Source: Lysinibacillus sp. G4S2
Lineage (GTDB): Bacteria > Bacillota > Bacilli > Bacillales_A > Planococcaceae
Assembly (NCBI RefSeq): GCF_030348505.1
Contig: NZ_JAUCFJ010000002.1
Location: 4,220,001 to 4,284,000 of the forward strand
Length of the DNA stretch: 64,000 nucleotides
Direction of reading: 5' to 3'
Shown here: piece after piece, positions 35,477-45,205 of the stretch
Layout of the letters: every line of letters begins with the position of its first letter
Numbering within the stretch: position 1 is the stretch's first letter
The notes under the pieces: generated by a model
Told to the model about the DNA's origin: nothing
What the model saw: only the letters and a program-made list of their open reading frames with translations
Databases searched by the model: none
Made by a program: the position numbers and the translations under genes

Positions 35477-36904
35477 TTATTCGTTCATTAATTTTCTACG
35501 AAGTAGCTTATTGGCGCCGTTTCGCGGGAGCTCGTCTATAACAATAATTTCTTTTGGTATTTTATATTTAGCAAGCTTCTGTTGACAAAATGCGTGTATT
35601 TGCTCTATCTGAACTTGTTCTTTTAATACAACAAAAGCAATCGGTACCTGCCCCCACTCATCATCATCAATGCCGCATACTCCGGCTTCCTTTACAGCAG
35701 GATGTGTAAGTAGCACATTTTCTATTTCAGCAGGGTAAATATTTTCGCCACCTGAAATAATTAAATCCGCACGACGATCAATGACAAATAAATAACCATC
35801 TTCATCTATAGAGCCAATATCCCCAGTATGAAGCCAACCATCAATCGTCGCTTCTTTTTCGGCAAAACGACCAATGTACCCTGGTGTAACATGTGGGCCA
35901 CGTATGCAAATTTCCCCTTCACCATTGTCATTTGGCTCAGCAATGCGAATTTGATTAAAAAATAATGGTTTTCCCGCTGAGCCAATTTTTTGCATCGCAT
36001 CTTCATTTGCTAATGTTGCCGTTTGTGATGAAGTTTCAGTCATACCATACGTTTGAGCTACAGCTAAATTTAATGCATGAGCTCTTTTTAAATAATCCAC
36101 TGGCACAGGTCCACCGCCAGCTAGCATCATTTTGAATTTCGGTGAAGCTTGTGCATTTTTCTGTTCAAGCGTATGTAGAATCCTTTCCAATGTGACGGCG
36201 ACTACTGACATATGTGTAACTTCGCCATCCATTATATTTTGGGAAATGGCTTCTGCATCAAATTGATCATATAAATGCACTTTATTGCCGTACAATAATG
36301 AACGCACTAAAATAGAAAAGCCACTAATATGAAAAAGTGGTACAGCACATAACCAAGCATCCTCCACATGCAAACCTATATTTAAAACAGAGGCCGTTGC
36401 ACTTGCCTGGTGATTTCCAACAGTTTGACAAACACCCTTTGGAAAACCAGTCGTACCAGATGTATACATAATCGATGTTGTTTGGTTTAAAGACCATTCT
36501 TTCGTAATATCAATAGCCGCTTCTGTACTTTTTTCTATAGTAGAAAATAAATGATATGGCGTATGTGATGGTAATTTTTCTACATCCTCATCTGCAATCA
36601 ATACTGCCACTGCCTCTGAATCCTCTAGCTGATAGGTAATCTCAGCATGTGATAGCCTACGATTTAGCATGACCATTTCACATTGTAAATGCATACATGC
36701 GTACATCATCATAACAAGGGAGGGCTTACTTGGCCCCATTATAGCAATACGATCTCCTTGCTTAATTCCTAGTGCAGTTAATTGACGAGCACGCTTTAAA
36801 GACAAATCATTTAATTCTTTAAACGTCCAAGTTTGCCCATTATATGTTAAACCGTTTCGTAACGGTGTTAAATATGCTCGCTGTAAAATCCAATTTGGAT
36901 ACAT
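35477..36904 (-). CDS. menE: O-succinylbenzoate-CoA ligase
   Basis: 475-aa acyl-CoA ligase that activates o-succinylbenzoate in menaquinone synthesis. The AMP-binding motif SIMYTSGTTGFPKGV lies near residue 145-160, followed by TYGMTETSSQ, LHTGDIG and a C-terminal PRNGANKLLRRKL lysine motif. I start at ATG 36902-36904, 8 nt after GGAGGG; the longer frame runs into repeat sequence. It is the last men gene here and is separated from menB by a terminator and a minisatellite. No menC follows it. Confidence 0.94.
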   Translation of the reverse strand: MYPNWILQRAYLTPLRNGLTYNGQTWTFKELNDLSLKRARQLTALGIKQGDRIAIMGPSKPSLVMMMYACMHLQCEMVMLNRRLSHAEITYQLEDSEAVAVLIADEDVEKLPSHTPYHLFSTIEKSTEAAIDITKEWSLNQTTSIMYTSGTTGFPKGVCQTVGNHQASATASVLNIGLHVEDAWLCAVPLFHISGFSILVRSLLYGNKVHLYDQFDAEAISQNIMDGEVTHMSVVAVTLERILHTLEQKNAQASPKFKMMLAGGGPVPVDYLKRAHALNLAVAQTYGMTETSSQTATLANEDAMQKIGSAGKPLFFNQIRIAEPNDNGEGEICIRGPHVTPGYIGRFAEKEATIDGWLHTGDIGSIDEDGYLFVIDRRADLIISGGENIYPAEIENVLLTHPAVKEAGVCGIDDDEWGQVPIAFVVLKEQVQIEQIHAFCQQKLAKYKIPKEIIVIDELPRNGANKLLRRKLMNE

Positions 36905-36956
36905 CTCGTTTTCCCTCCGATCAACCTTAATCTTACCGCTTAATCGCATCATTCGT

Positions 36957-37303
36957 CTATCCGTCAGTTTGCGAGGCTTATCCATGATTTTAGTTGAGGC
37001 TATCCTTCGTTCTGGAGATTCTATCCGTCGCTCTGAAATCTATCCGTCGCTCTGACATTTCTATCCGTCGCTTCAGCAATTCTATCCGTCGTTCTGACAT
37101 GTCTATCCTTCGCTCTGGCAATTCTATCCGTTGCCCTGAAATCTATCCGTCGCTTCGGCAATTCTATCCGTCGCTCTGAAATCTATCCGTCGTTCTGGCA
37201 ATCCTATCCGTCACTCTGACATTTCTATCCGTCGCTTCGGCAATTCCATCCGTCGCTCTGACATTTCTATCCGTCACTCCAGCAAGTCTATCCGTCTCGC
37301 CCC
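36957..37303. repeat. Minisatellite of about 15 units (19-21 bp) between menB and menE
   Basis: Consensus TCTATCCGTCGCTCTGACAT, with units of 19 bp (ending GAAA) or 21 bp (ending GACATT or GCAAT) intermixed. It fills the gap between menB and menE. It is G+C richer than the flanks and has no coding sense. Confidence 0.92.
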
Positions 37304-37315
37304 TCCAGACATACA

Positions 37316-37348
37316 AAAAGCTCGTATCTCATTAAGATACGAGCCATT
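37316..37348 (-). terminator. Terminator after menB
   Basis: GCTCGTATCT (37320-37329) pairs with AGATACGAGC (37334-37343) with TTTTTG after it on the minus strand. It would limit readthrough from menFDHB into menE. Confidence 0.85.
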
Positions 37349-37363
37349 CAACGCTTCAGATAA

Positions 37364-38182
37364 TCAAGGGAATCTTGGGAATTGACCGAAATCTGGTTGA
37401 CGTTTTTCTTTAAATGCGTCACGACCTTCTTTAGCTTCATCTGTTGTGTAATAAAGAAGAGTAGCGTCGCCAGCCATTTGTTGAAGACCTGCTAAACCGT
37501 CTGTATCTGCATTCATCGCTGCTTTTAAGAAGCGTAGAGCAGTTGGAGACATTTCTAGCATTTCTTCACACCATTGTACAGTTTCATCTTCAAGTTGCTC
37601 GTAAGGAACAACTGTGTTAACTAATCCCATATCAAGTGCTTGCTGTGCATCATATTGACGGCAAAGGTACCAAATTTCACGCGCCTTTTTATGACCAATG
37701 ATACGTGCAAGATAGCCTGAGCCATAACCAGCATCGAATGAACCAACTTTTGGTCCAGTTTGTCCAAAACGAGCGTTGTCAGCAGCAATTGTTAAGTCAC
37801 AGACAACGTGTAATACGTGTCCTCCACCGATTGCATAGCCTGCAACCATCGCTACTACAGGTTTTGGAATAACACGGATTAAACGTTGTAAATCAAGGAC
37901 GTTTAGACGTGGGATTTCATCTTCACCAACATAGCCGCCATGACCGCGTACTTTTTGGTCTCCACCTGAACAGAAGGCATGTTCACCTTCACCAGTTAAT
38001 ATGATAACTCCAACATTTTTGTCATCACGCGCACGTGAAAAAGCATCGATCATTTCCATTACCGTTTTTGGTCGGAACGCGTTGCGTACTTCTGGACGGT
38101 TAATCGTAATTTTTGCGATACCGTTATAGAACTCATACTTAATGTCTTCATAAGTATGTAAACTTGTCCATTGACGTGTCAT
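37364..38182 (-). CDS. menB: 1,4-dihydroxy-2-naphthoyl-CoA synthase
   Basis: 272-aa crotonase-fold enzyme that closes the second ring of the naphthoate. Signatures are present: [30 protein letters not shown] near residue 72-87, and [20 protein letters not shown]. The ATG follows TAGGAGG. It is followed by a terminator, so it ends the menF-D-H-B unit. Confidence 0.97.
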   Translation of the reverse strand: MTRQWTSLHTYEDIKYEFYNGIAKITINRPEVRNAFRPKTVMEMIDAFSRARDDKNVGVIILTGEGEHAFCSGGDQKVRGHGGYVGEDEIPRLNVLDLQRLIRVIPKPVVAMVAGYAIGGGHVLHVVCDLTIAADNARFGQTGPKVGSFDAGYGSGYLARIIGHKKAREIWYLCRQYDAQQALDMGLVNTVVPYEQLEDETVQWCEEMLEMSPTALRFLKAAMNADTDGLAGLQQMAGDATLLYYTTDEAKEGRDAFKEKRQPDFGQFPRFP

Positions 38183-38245
38183 TGAATTGCCTCCTAAAAA
38201 ATATATTCGTCTCGTTCATAATCGAGGCGGTAACGTAAAATTTCA

Positions 38246-39055
38246 TTACGTTAAATACTCCTCTACTATTGTAGCAAACTCAGCGGGATTTTCCACATGA
38301 ATTGCATGCCCAGCATCATTTACTGTTTGATGCTTAACATTTTTTAATAACGCTTTCATTTCCAGTGCTATTTTACAAAATTTCTCATCAAATGAGCCAG
38401 TTATTAAAAGCACAGGAAATTCAAGTTCAGCTAATGACAGCCAATACGACGGTTGGGCCCCTGTACCAATGCCTCGTAAGCTACCCGCCAAGCCATCTGC
38501 CTTCTGAGATAGTCGTTCTGACCGTATCGCTTCTTGTACACTGTTGGGTAAACGCTTTTGGGATTGAAATAAAGGAATGTTCTCCCATGCGTTGACAAAT
38601 GATAATAAACCATTTCGCATTATTTTTTCAGCGAGAGCGTTATCCCTCTCACAACGTTCAGAACGTTCCTTTGCAGTTCGTAAACCTGGCGAAGCACTTT
38701 CTAAAATTAGCTTTTCAATGCGTTCAGGGTAGGAGATTGCATAAGATAATGCAACTCTTCCTCCCATTGAATAGCCTAGCAGCATAATTTTTTTAAGCTC
38801 TAATTGGCTACAAACTTCTTCTATATCTTGGATTTGCTCTTGCATAGAGAAACGACTAATTTGCTGAGGTAGAGCTGTTTGACCATGTCCAATTAAATCA
38901 ATAGCAATAACTCTTACATCCGGCAAAGCTTTCGCTAAATTTCGCCAAGTATCCGTACTGCCAGTAAAACCGTGCAAGGCTACAAGCGTTTGCTCCGCTT
39001 CTTCATTCCAGATTTCCACGTTCGTTTCAAGTCCACGAATCATTAGCTTTGCCAT
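38246..39055 (-). CDS. menH: 2-succinyl-6-hydroxy-2,4-cyclohexadiene-1-carboxylate synthase (MenH)
   Basis: 269-aa alpha/beta hydrolase fold lyase (YtxM type). The serine elbow GYSMGGRVAL (residues about 94-103) and the histidine in DAGHAIHVENP are intact. It removes pyruvate from the MenD product. Its start overlaps the menD stop by 13 nt, giving translational coupling. Confidence 0.93.
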   Translation of the reverse strand: MAKLMIRGLETNVEIWNEEAEQTLVALHGFTGSTDTWRNLAKALPDVRVIAIDLIGHGQTALPQQISRFSMQEQIQDIEEVCSQLELKKIMLLGYSMGGRVALSYAISYPERIEKLILESASPGLRTAKERSERCERDNALAEKIMRNGLLSFVNAWENIPLFQSQKRLPNSVQEAIRSERLSQKADGLAGSLRGIGTGAQPSYWLSLAELEFPVLLITGSFDEKFCKIALEMKALLKNVKHQTVNDAGHAIHVENPAEFATIVEEYLT

Positions 39056-40767
39056 GCTTTTAACCCCGCATTAATGCGATTCCAAAGTGCACGATGCGCA
39101 TAAACATTTTCCTCTCTATCTGTGAAAATTTCGATTAAGCGCATTGGTCGTTTCTTCATAGTAGTGAACTTTACTGATAGCTCTGAAATATCGTCTACGC
39201 GTATATAGTCCATTCCGTACATGTTGGCAATATCAAAGAATTCTAGGGCAGTCGGTGTCCCGAATAAATCTTCATAATGTGCCTCAACTGTGGATTGTGG
39301 TAAATAAGAGAAAATACCGCCGCCATCATTATTCATAACGATTATTGTTAGGTTGCATTCCTGATATCTTGAAGCAATAAGACCGTTGACATCATGTAAA
39401 AAGGCTAAATCGCCAATAAGCAAATAGGTTTCACGGTTATTTCCTTGACTAAAGCCCATTGCAGTTGAAACGACACCATCAATACCATTCGTTCCACGAT
39501 TCGCAACAATGCGAATATCCTTCGATGTCGCCATTAAAAACGTATCAATATCACGTACTGGCATACTGCTACTAACAAAAATATCACTGCCATTAGGGAT
39601 CATTTTCAGTAATCGGCTTACCATTGCTCCCTCGTCGATTGCAGCGTCAGCATAATGCTCAATATACTCTAAAGCTATATCATTAGCATCCTGCCACTCA
39701 GCTAAATACTCTGCATCTAATGCTGTTCCAGAGATTTCTAATTGAGTGAGCCACTCACCAATACTTGCGTGAATAAAATGAGTAGACACGCTTGTAGAAT
39801 CGCGGAACATCGGATCTTCATCAACAACAATATAAGCATTAGGCTGTGATTTTGTAATAAACTGCATAATAAATTTAGAAACAGGTTGTGCTCCTAAACG
39901 TAGTACCGTATCTGGTTCAACTAATGCTTTAAAATCCTCACTCTTCATAATTGCATCGTACGTTGTGATCATATATGGTAGACAATCCTCTGGGACAGAA
40001 GCTCGCATATTCGATAAACTCTCGACAATGACTGGCCATTTTAATCGGCGAACAAACTCCCACATCATTGTTAAATCTGTACCAAGTGCTAGCTCACCTA
40101 TAATCACAAAGCCTCTTTTAGTCGCACTTAAAATTTCCGATAGCTCCTGTTGAGTCGCCACTGAAGGCATTAACTGAGCTATACTACTGTGCTTAAATGT
40201 TGCTTCTGGAAGCTCTTCTCGAAAATCAATCAACAAAGGTTCTCGGAACGGCACATTAATATGCACTGGTCCAAATGGTGCGCTCATTGCCATTGCTACC
40301 GCACGTGCAATATGACGCTCGATAAACGGTAATGTTGGTGCAGCACCATCAGCCAGCGGGAAATCCACGCTCCATTTGACATTCGTACCATATAAATTTG
40401 GCTGATTAATAGCCTGTGGTGCACCCACCTCTCGCAGTTCATGTGGACGATCAGCTGTGATCACAATTAACGGTACACGAGCATAGCTTGCCTCAACAAT
40501 AGCAGGAAAATAGTTTGCCGCAGCTGTTCCCGATGTGCACAAAAGAACAACAGGTTTCGCGGTAGCCTTTGCAATTCCTAGCGCAAAAAAGGCAGCCGAT
40601 CGCTCATCAACCTGACGATACATATGAAGCTGTTTCGTTGAAGCAAATGCATAAGCTAAAGGTGTTGAACGTGATCCTGGGCTGACAACAACGTTTTCTA
40701 CACCAGCTTGCACTAATGATGCTACCATTTTATAAACATAGTCCGTTAAAATTTCCCGTTCATTCAT
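39043..40767 (-). CDS. menD: 2-succinyl-5-enolpyruvyl-6-hydroxy-3-cyclohexene-1-carboxylate synthase
   Basis: 574-aa thiamine-diphosphate enzyme. The N-terminal pyrimidine domain has SPGSRSTPLAYAF and the catalytic-glutamate region VDERSAAFFALG. The C-terminal domain carries the ThDP metal motif GDLAFLHDVNGL followed by NNDGGGIFS. It adds a succinic semialdehyde unit from 2-oxoglutarate to isochorismate. GGAGG precedes the ATG, and the gene overlaps menF by 8 nt. Confidence 0.97.
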   Translation of the reverse strand: MNEREILTDYVYKMVASLVQAGVENVVVSPGSRSTPLAYAFASTKQLHMYRQVDERSAAFFALGIAKATAKPVVLLCTSGTAAANYFPAIVEASYARVPLIVITADRPHELREVGAPQAINQPNLYGTNVKWSVDFPLADGAAPTLPFIERHIARAVAMAMSAPFGPVHINVPFREPLLIDFREELPEATFKHSSIAQLMPSVATQQELSEILSATKRGFVIIGELALGTDLTMMWEFVRRLKWPVIVESLSNMRASVPEDCLPYMITTYDAIMKSEDFKALVEPDTVLRLGAQPVSKFIMQFITKSQPNAYIVVDEDPMFRDSTSVSTHFIHASIGEWLTQLEISGTALDAEYLAEWQDANDIALEYIEHYADAAIDEGAMVSRLLKMIPNGSDIFVSSSMPVRDIDTFLMATSKDIRIVANRGTNGIDGVVSTAMGFSQGNNRETYLLIGDLAFLHDVNGLIASRYQECNLTIIVMNNDGGGIFSYLPQSTVEAHYEDLFGTPTALEFFDIANMYGMDYIRVDDISELSVKFTTMKKRPMRLIEIFTDREENVYAHRALWNRINAGLKAWQS

Positions 40768-42145
40768 GTAATTGTCCTCCTAGCGCACGAAGCATCGGAC
40801 GGAATTTCACTAATGTTTCCTCATATTCAGATTGTGACTCTGAATCTGCAACAATACCGCCACCAGCGTATAAATAAGCTTTATCCTTTAATAACGCAGC
40901 CGAACGAATGGCCACTGCAAATTCCCCATTTCCTTCAGCATCTACCCAACCAATTGGAGCTGCGTAAAGGCCACGATTCATAGGCTCATACTTACGTATA
41001 GCTGCCATTGCCTCTTTCCTTGGTACACCACCTAAAGCTGGCGTTGGATGCAAAGATTTTGTCAGTTGTAAAATTGTTGCCTCATTATTTAACTGACCTT
41101 CAACAGGTGTATATAAATGTTGTATATCTCTAATTTTTAGTAAACGAGGGCTAACTGGTATTTTCATCTCAATACAATTTTTACGGAAAGTTTCCGCAAT
41201 CATATCGACAACATATTGATGCTCGCCACCATTTTTCGAATCATTTAATAAGCTTTGTCCGTAGGCTTCATCTTCCTCTGCTGTCTTACCGCGTTTAATA
41301 GAGCCCGCAACACAAGATGAAAAGGCGCGGCCCTTTTCTACTTTTACAAGACGTTCAGGGGACGCACCAAAGAACAATAATTCTTGACGCTCTAAACCAA
41401 ATAAATAGCTCTCTGGCTGTTCATGAATAATTTGTGATAGTACCTGTGGTGAAGAGACTTGTTCTTTAAATTGCAATGCCAATGATCGCGCAATAACGAC
41501 TTTATCTGCCTTCTTCTGCTTAATCAATGCTGTTACTTGGTCAATCGAAGCTAAATATGGCTCCTTATATGGCTCGAAATAACTTGTTACTTCTGGCTTT
41601 GAATACGTTTTCACTTCTTTTACTTGAGCAGCATGAATTAAATGATCTCGCTCTTTACGTAGTACTTCAAATTGAGCCTCTGCTTGCTGATTTTTTGTAA
41701 TGAGATGAATGCTTACAAATGCTTTGTCATCTCGTATGACAAGCTGATATGTTGCTAATGCAAAATAAGCCTCTGGAAAGTCTGTCCACTCACCAGCCAC
41801 ATCATTTTGTGGATCAAATGTAAATCCACCAAACAAAATTGGCTGTAGCTCGCTCTGACCCTTTACACAGTTTTTCGTTAAACTTTTCCATTCCGCTTCT
41901 ACTGCATCAAAGCGATCATTTTTGGCGTTATTTTGAATCGTATAGGCATGTCCTAGCCCTACTAATGTCATCGTTTTTTCTCTATTTTGCCAATAAAATC
42001 GTTCACCTTTATAACGCTCCTCGCCCGCAGCATAAAATGCGAGCGCCGATAAGCGACTTACTTCAATTGTTTCCATATAAAAATGAAGGCTTTGGCCCAA
42101 AGAGTCCACTTCTACCTCTGTGGCTTGGTACCACTTCTGTTGCAT
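40760..42145 (-). CDS. menF: Menaquinone-specific isochorismate synthase
   Basis: 461-aa chorismate-using enzyme. The C-terminal half has the chorismate-binding core: KKADKVVIARS, SFFG-like FGASPERLV, then SCVAGSIKRGKT and the late GGGIVADSESQSEYEET metal-site segment. First gene of the men unit. I use ATG 42143-42145 with GGAGG 8 nt upstream; the open frame starts 15 codons earlier without a site. It is divergent from menA with about 575 nt between. Confidence 0.95.
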   Translation of the reverse strand: MQQKWYQATEVEVDSLGQSLHFYMETIEVSRLSALAFYAAGEERYKGERFYWQNREKTMTLVGLGHAYTIQNNAKNDRFDAVEAEWKSLTKNCVKGQSELQPILFGGFTFDPQNDVAGEWTDFPEAYFALATYQLVIRDDKAFVSIHLITKNQQAEAQFEVLRKERDHLIHAAQVKEVKTYSKPEVTSYFEPYKEPYLASIDQVTALIKQKKADKVVIARSLALQFKEQVSSPQVLSQIIHEQPESYLFGLERQELLFFGASPERLVKVEKGRAFSSCVAGSIKRGKTAEEDEAYGQSLLNDSKNGGEHQYVVDMIAETFRKNCIEMKIPVSPRLLKIRDIQHLYTPVEGQLNNEATILQLTKSLHPTPALGGVPRKEAMAAIRKYEPMNRGLYAAPIGWVDAEGNGEFAVAIRSAALLKDKAYLYAGGGIVADSESQSEYEETLVKFRPMLRALGGQLHE

Positions 42146-42369
42146 GAAAATTACCTCCGTTGTTGCAATGTACATAATGAGTGATGCCACGGTTCAAATA
42201 CATTTTGACAAAGTCAGTGCATAATGAAGTGACCGTTTATATTTTCACCACATCATATTTTTTTGTTAAAATAGCCGTCATTATTTGTTTGATAGCCTAT
42301 TTTTCGTACTGTTGCTTTTATCCTAATTGTTGTTTCCAGTTCATAAATGCTGTTCTATTGTATCATTTT

Positions 42370-42620
42370 TTTTAACTTCTTTCAGCAAATGTCCTTTGTA
42401 TCGAAAGCATAGCGACAGGTACAGAAGTCTCCCTCCTCTATAGGTGGTGAGGATGAATGCCAATTTAAGATACTTTTCGGCGGATGTCACGGAATCGGAT
42501 AGGAGTTTTTTCAGGATGTTAGCCTAAAATCATCGCATCCATGCGATAATGGCTAACTGACCTGCATCACGCAGGCCTAAGCACAAAGCCGATTCCGGAC
42601 GCAATTATGCCAAGACATAA
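42370..42620. repeat. Structured repeat region between menF and menA
   Basis: It contains TTCTTTCAGCAAATG and a REP-like TATCGAAAGCATAGCGACAG, then CACGGAATCGG at about 42489 with an inverted GCCGATTCCG at 42588. A double hairpin lies inside (42518-42579). No gene is seen. Confidence 0.45.
42518..42579. repeat. Paired-hairpin motif, copy with divergent stems
   Basis: Outer stem GTTAGCC/GGCTAAC encloses ATCGCAT/ATGCGAT; a second hairpin CCTGC-ATCAC-GCAGG follows at once. Layout matches 50301-50362 although the stem bases differ. Confidence 0.6.
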
Positions 42621-42720
42621 TTGATCTGAACTGTATGTAATAAGCTGTGAACCTACCCAATTTATCATTCTTCGTATAAAATAAGAAGAGTCCACAACAT
42701 TTGAAGGAGAGAAAGACCTT

Positions 42721-43641
42721 ATGACCAAAGTCATTGAAGCTGATAGGGGTTTTAAAGTTTGGTGGCATTTAACACGTCCACATACTTTAACCGCTTCATT
42801 CGTTCCAGTATTTTTAGGAACAGCAATTGCCCTAGCAATTGAAAAACAAACAATAGGTTTTGGACTATTTTTTGCTATGCTTATTGCAAGTATGCTTATA
42901 CAAGCAGCAACAAATATGTTCAATGAATATTACGATTACAAATTAGGACTAGACAATGAACATTCTGTCGGTATTGGCGGAACTATTGTGCGTCACGGTG
43001 TCCAACCAAAAACAATTATGATCATTGCCTTAAGCTTTTATGCAATCGCTATGCTACTTGGCATATACATATGTGCCTCTACCTCTTGGTGGCTTGCTGC
43101 AGTAGGGCTTGTTTGTATGCTTATTGGTTTTTTATATACTGGAGGACCCTACCCTATAGCTTATTCACCATTCGGAGAACTTGTATCTGGCGCTGTTATG
43201 GGGATGGGTATTGTCTTAATAGCCTTTTATATTCAAGCGCTTACTGTGACACTTGATGCTGTTTTACTTTCAGTACCAAGTATGATTTTAGTCGGTGCCA
43301 TCATGCTATCCAATAATATCCGTGATATCGTTGGTGATACAGAGGGTGGTCGAAAAACACTTGCTATTTTAGTAGGTCGTGATAATGCCATATCTGTACT
43401 TTCTGGCTTTTTTGTCGTTTCGTACTTATGGGTAATCGCTCTTGTAGCAATTGATGGTATTACCTTTTGGGCTCTACTCATTTTCTTAAGTGTTCCGAAG
43501 CCACTTCGTGCGATTCAAATTTTCCGCGATAAAAAAGAAGCCAAAGAAGTGATGCCTGCGATGAAATTTACAGCGCAAACAAATACATTCTTCGGCTTCC
43601 TCTTAGCAATAGGTTTATTAATTCAATATTTCTTTTATTAA
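42721..43641 (+). CDS. menA: 1,4-dihydroxy-2-naphthoate polyprenyltransferase
   Basis: 306-aa membrane-embedded UbiA-family enzyme that attaches the isoprenoid tail to the naphthoate ring. The two metal-diphosphate motifs are present: NMFNEYYDYKLGLDNE (residues about 62-77) and NIRDIVGDTEGGRKT (about 198-212). Eight or nine hydrophobic segments. AAGGAGAG precedes the ATG. It completes the pathway served by the divergent menFDHBE genes. Confidence 0.95.
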   Translation: MTKVIEADRGFKVWWHLTRPHTLTASFVPVFLGTAIALAIEKQTIGFGLFFAMLIASMLIQAATNMFNEYYDYKLGLDNEHSVGIGGTIVRHGVQPKTIMIIALSFYAIAMLLGIYICASTSWWLAAVGLVCMLIGFLYTGGPYPIAYSPFGELVSGAVMGMGIVLIAFYIQALTVTLDAVLLSVPSMILVGAIMLSNNIRDIVGDTEGGRKTLAILVGRDNAISVLSGFFVVSYLWVIALVAIDGITFWALLIFLSVPKPLRAIQIFRDKKEAKEVMPAMKFTAQTNTFFGFLLAIGLLIQYFFY

Positions 43642-43674
43642 GAAACACAAAGGCTTAAACTACTGAAAGAAGTT

Positions 43675-43712
43675 AAAAAATGCAACAACCTTAACGGGTT
43701 GCTGCATTTTTT
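43675..43712. terminator. Bidirectional terminator between menA and the dipeptidase gene
   Basis: AAAAAATGCAACAACC pairs with GGGTTGCTGCATTTTTT over a 5-nt loop. The last codons of the converging dipeptidase gene lie in the right arm. Confidence 0.85.
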
Positions 43713-44617
43713 ACATAGCGTCTAAAATTATTACTTGCAATACCACGAACATCTTCGTCTGAAAAATGTTCACGTAACGCCTCTAGTAAATTTTGTGCCT
43801 CTCCAGCGTGTGCCAATCCATTTACAGTAGCATCTATCCCGTCAAAGTCTGAGCCTAGTCCAAGATGCTCCACTCCTACTAATTTCGCTAGATGCTTCAC
43901 ATGTGTAACTAAGTCATCCAACGTAGCATCTTCACCGATAAAAGTCGGGAAGTAAACGACATGAATATGCCCTCCATGCTCTACAAGTGCTTTTGCCTGA
44001 GCATCTGTTAAATTTCGGGGATGATCACAAATTGCACGTGCATTACTATGGCTAGCAATTATATGCTTCGCTAGTGGCAACACATCCCAAAAGCTCTGTT
44101 CATTTAAATGAGAAACATCGATAATAATATCTCGTTCATTTAGCAAGTTTACTACTTCTTTACCAAATGGTTTTAAGCCAAGACTTGCATCCTGTTCAGC
44201 ACCGTGGGCTACAGCATTTACTTCATTCCACGTTAGTCCAACAAGCTTCACACCAGCATCTAATATAGCAGAAAGCTTTGCTAAATCGTCGCCGATTGGG
44301 CCACAACCCTCTAAGCTTAGAATGGCACCAATTTCATGTGGAGCTAAAGTGTCTAATTGCGACCAATCCGTAATATGCACCATGCCCTCAGTCTGTAATA
44401 CATGTGTATGAAATGCTTCTATTTGACGCACTACCTCTAAAAATTGCATACTTTGCGGAATTTCAGGATTAATAAAAATTGCAAATACTTGTGCATTTAC
44501 TTGCCCTAATTGTAATCTCCCTCGATTAGCAGCCAACCGTACATCATCTTCAAATTTTACTGCTTCTAAAGTCGTTAATTTCAATAGCGCATCGCAGTGT
44601 AAATCAATTATGTCCAT
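43691..44617 (-). CDS. Membrane dipeptidase family protein (peptidase M19)
   Basis: 308-aa zinc dipeptidase of the renal dipeptidase family. Metal and catalytic residues are visible: DLHCDALL at the N-terminus, LSLEGCGPIG near residue 100, ISHSNARAICDHPRNL around residue 188, and LGSDFDGI near residue 253. It cleaves dipeptides, including D-containing ones in some members. No signal peptide is seen, so it acts in the cytoplasm. GGGGTGAG precedes the ATG. Confidence 0.92.
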   Translation of the reverse strand: MDIIDLHCDALLKLTTLEAVKFEDDVRLAANRGRLQLGQVNAQVFAIFINPEIPQSMQFLEVVRQIEAFHTHVLQTEGMVHITDWSQLDTLAPHEIGAILSLEGCGPIGDDLAKLSAILDAGVKLVGLTWNEVNAVAHGAEQDASLGLKPFGKEVVNLLNERDIIIDVSHLNEQSFWDVLPLAKHIIASHSNARAICDHPRNLTDAQAKALVEHGGHIHVVYFPTFIGEDATLDDLVTHVKHLAKLVGVEHLGLGSDFDGIDATVNGLAHAGEAQNLLEALREHFSDEDVRGIASNNFRRYVKNAATR

Positions 44618-44665
44618 ATTCTCACCCCATACAGCTATTATACAGCCTGTGAGCGGAAATGCTTA

Positions 44666-45115
44666 CTAACTTTTATCTTGAGGTGTATCAGAAGAGCCGA
44701 ATTCCTCAAGCTCTATGAAATCATCCGATTTTGGTGTTGAAGACAATACATCTTCTTCCACTGGTCTTAAACCGTCATCTTTTTGCTCCGCATGCTCTAC
44801 ACACGTCAATGCTTTCGGCATAGCCTCTAAGCGACCAATCGGAATCTCTTCGCCACATACAGCGCATTTGCCATATGTACCCTCCTCCATCGCTTGCAGT
44901 GCGCGCTTTATTTCCTCAGCATTGTCACTGCGATGCTCATCAATTACCATTTCCGTTAGATGATCCGTTAAATCACTCGCATTGTCAGCCGGATGATTAT
45001 CATAATTAGATAGCTCTGTCGCTTGCGGACGTTCCGATTCCTCAAGTTGCTTTTCTATTTCCTGTAGTTCCTGCTCTAATTGCTTTTTTAACTTCTCCAT
45101 TACTTGTGGGTTCAA
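44666..45115 (-). CDS. yteA: DksA/TraR-type zinc-finger protein YteA
   Basis: 149-aa protein of the YteA family. An N-terminal coiled coil (residues about 1-40, rich in Lys, Gln, Leu and Glu) is followed by the zinc finger: CAVCGEEIPIGRLEAMPKAL then CVEH, so the last metal ligand may be histidine. The start is TTG with GAGGAGG 5 nt upstream. In Bacillus yteA also sits near menA. Relatives bind RNA polymerase or stress-related partners; the exact role is not known. Confidence 0.9.
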   Translation of the reverse strand: MNPQVMEKLKKQLEQELQEIEKQLEESERPQATELSNYDNHPADNASDLTDHLTEMVIDEHRSDNAEEIKRALQAMEEGTYGKCAVCGEEIPIGRLEAMPKALTCVEHAEQKDDGLRPVEEDVLSSTPKSDDFIELEEFGSSDTPQDKS

Positions 45116-45205
45116 AAAATCTCCTCCTCATGCCTTCATTTTTTCCTAAATAAATATTTCTAAAACATTAAAGCACAAGAAGGAATCACTTATTTTTTCG
45201 TATAA

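Noticed and set aside
42518..42579. Integron attC site
   Set aside because: The layout of stems is different, and there are no integrase gene, no cassette array and no core GTT sites.
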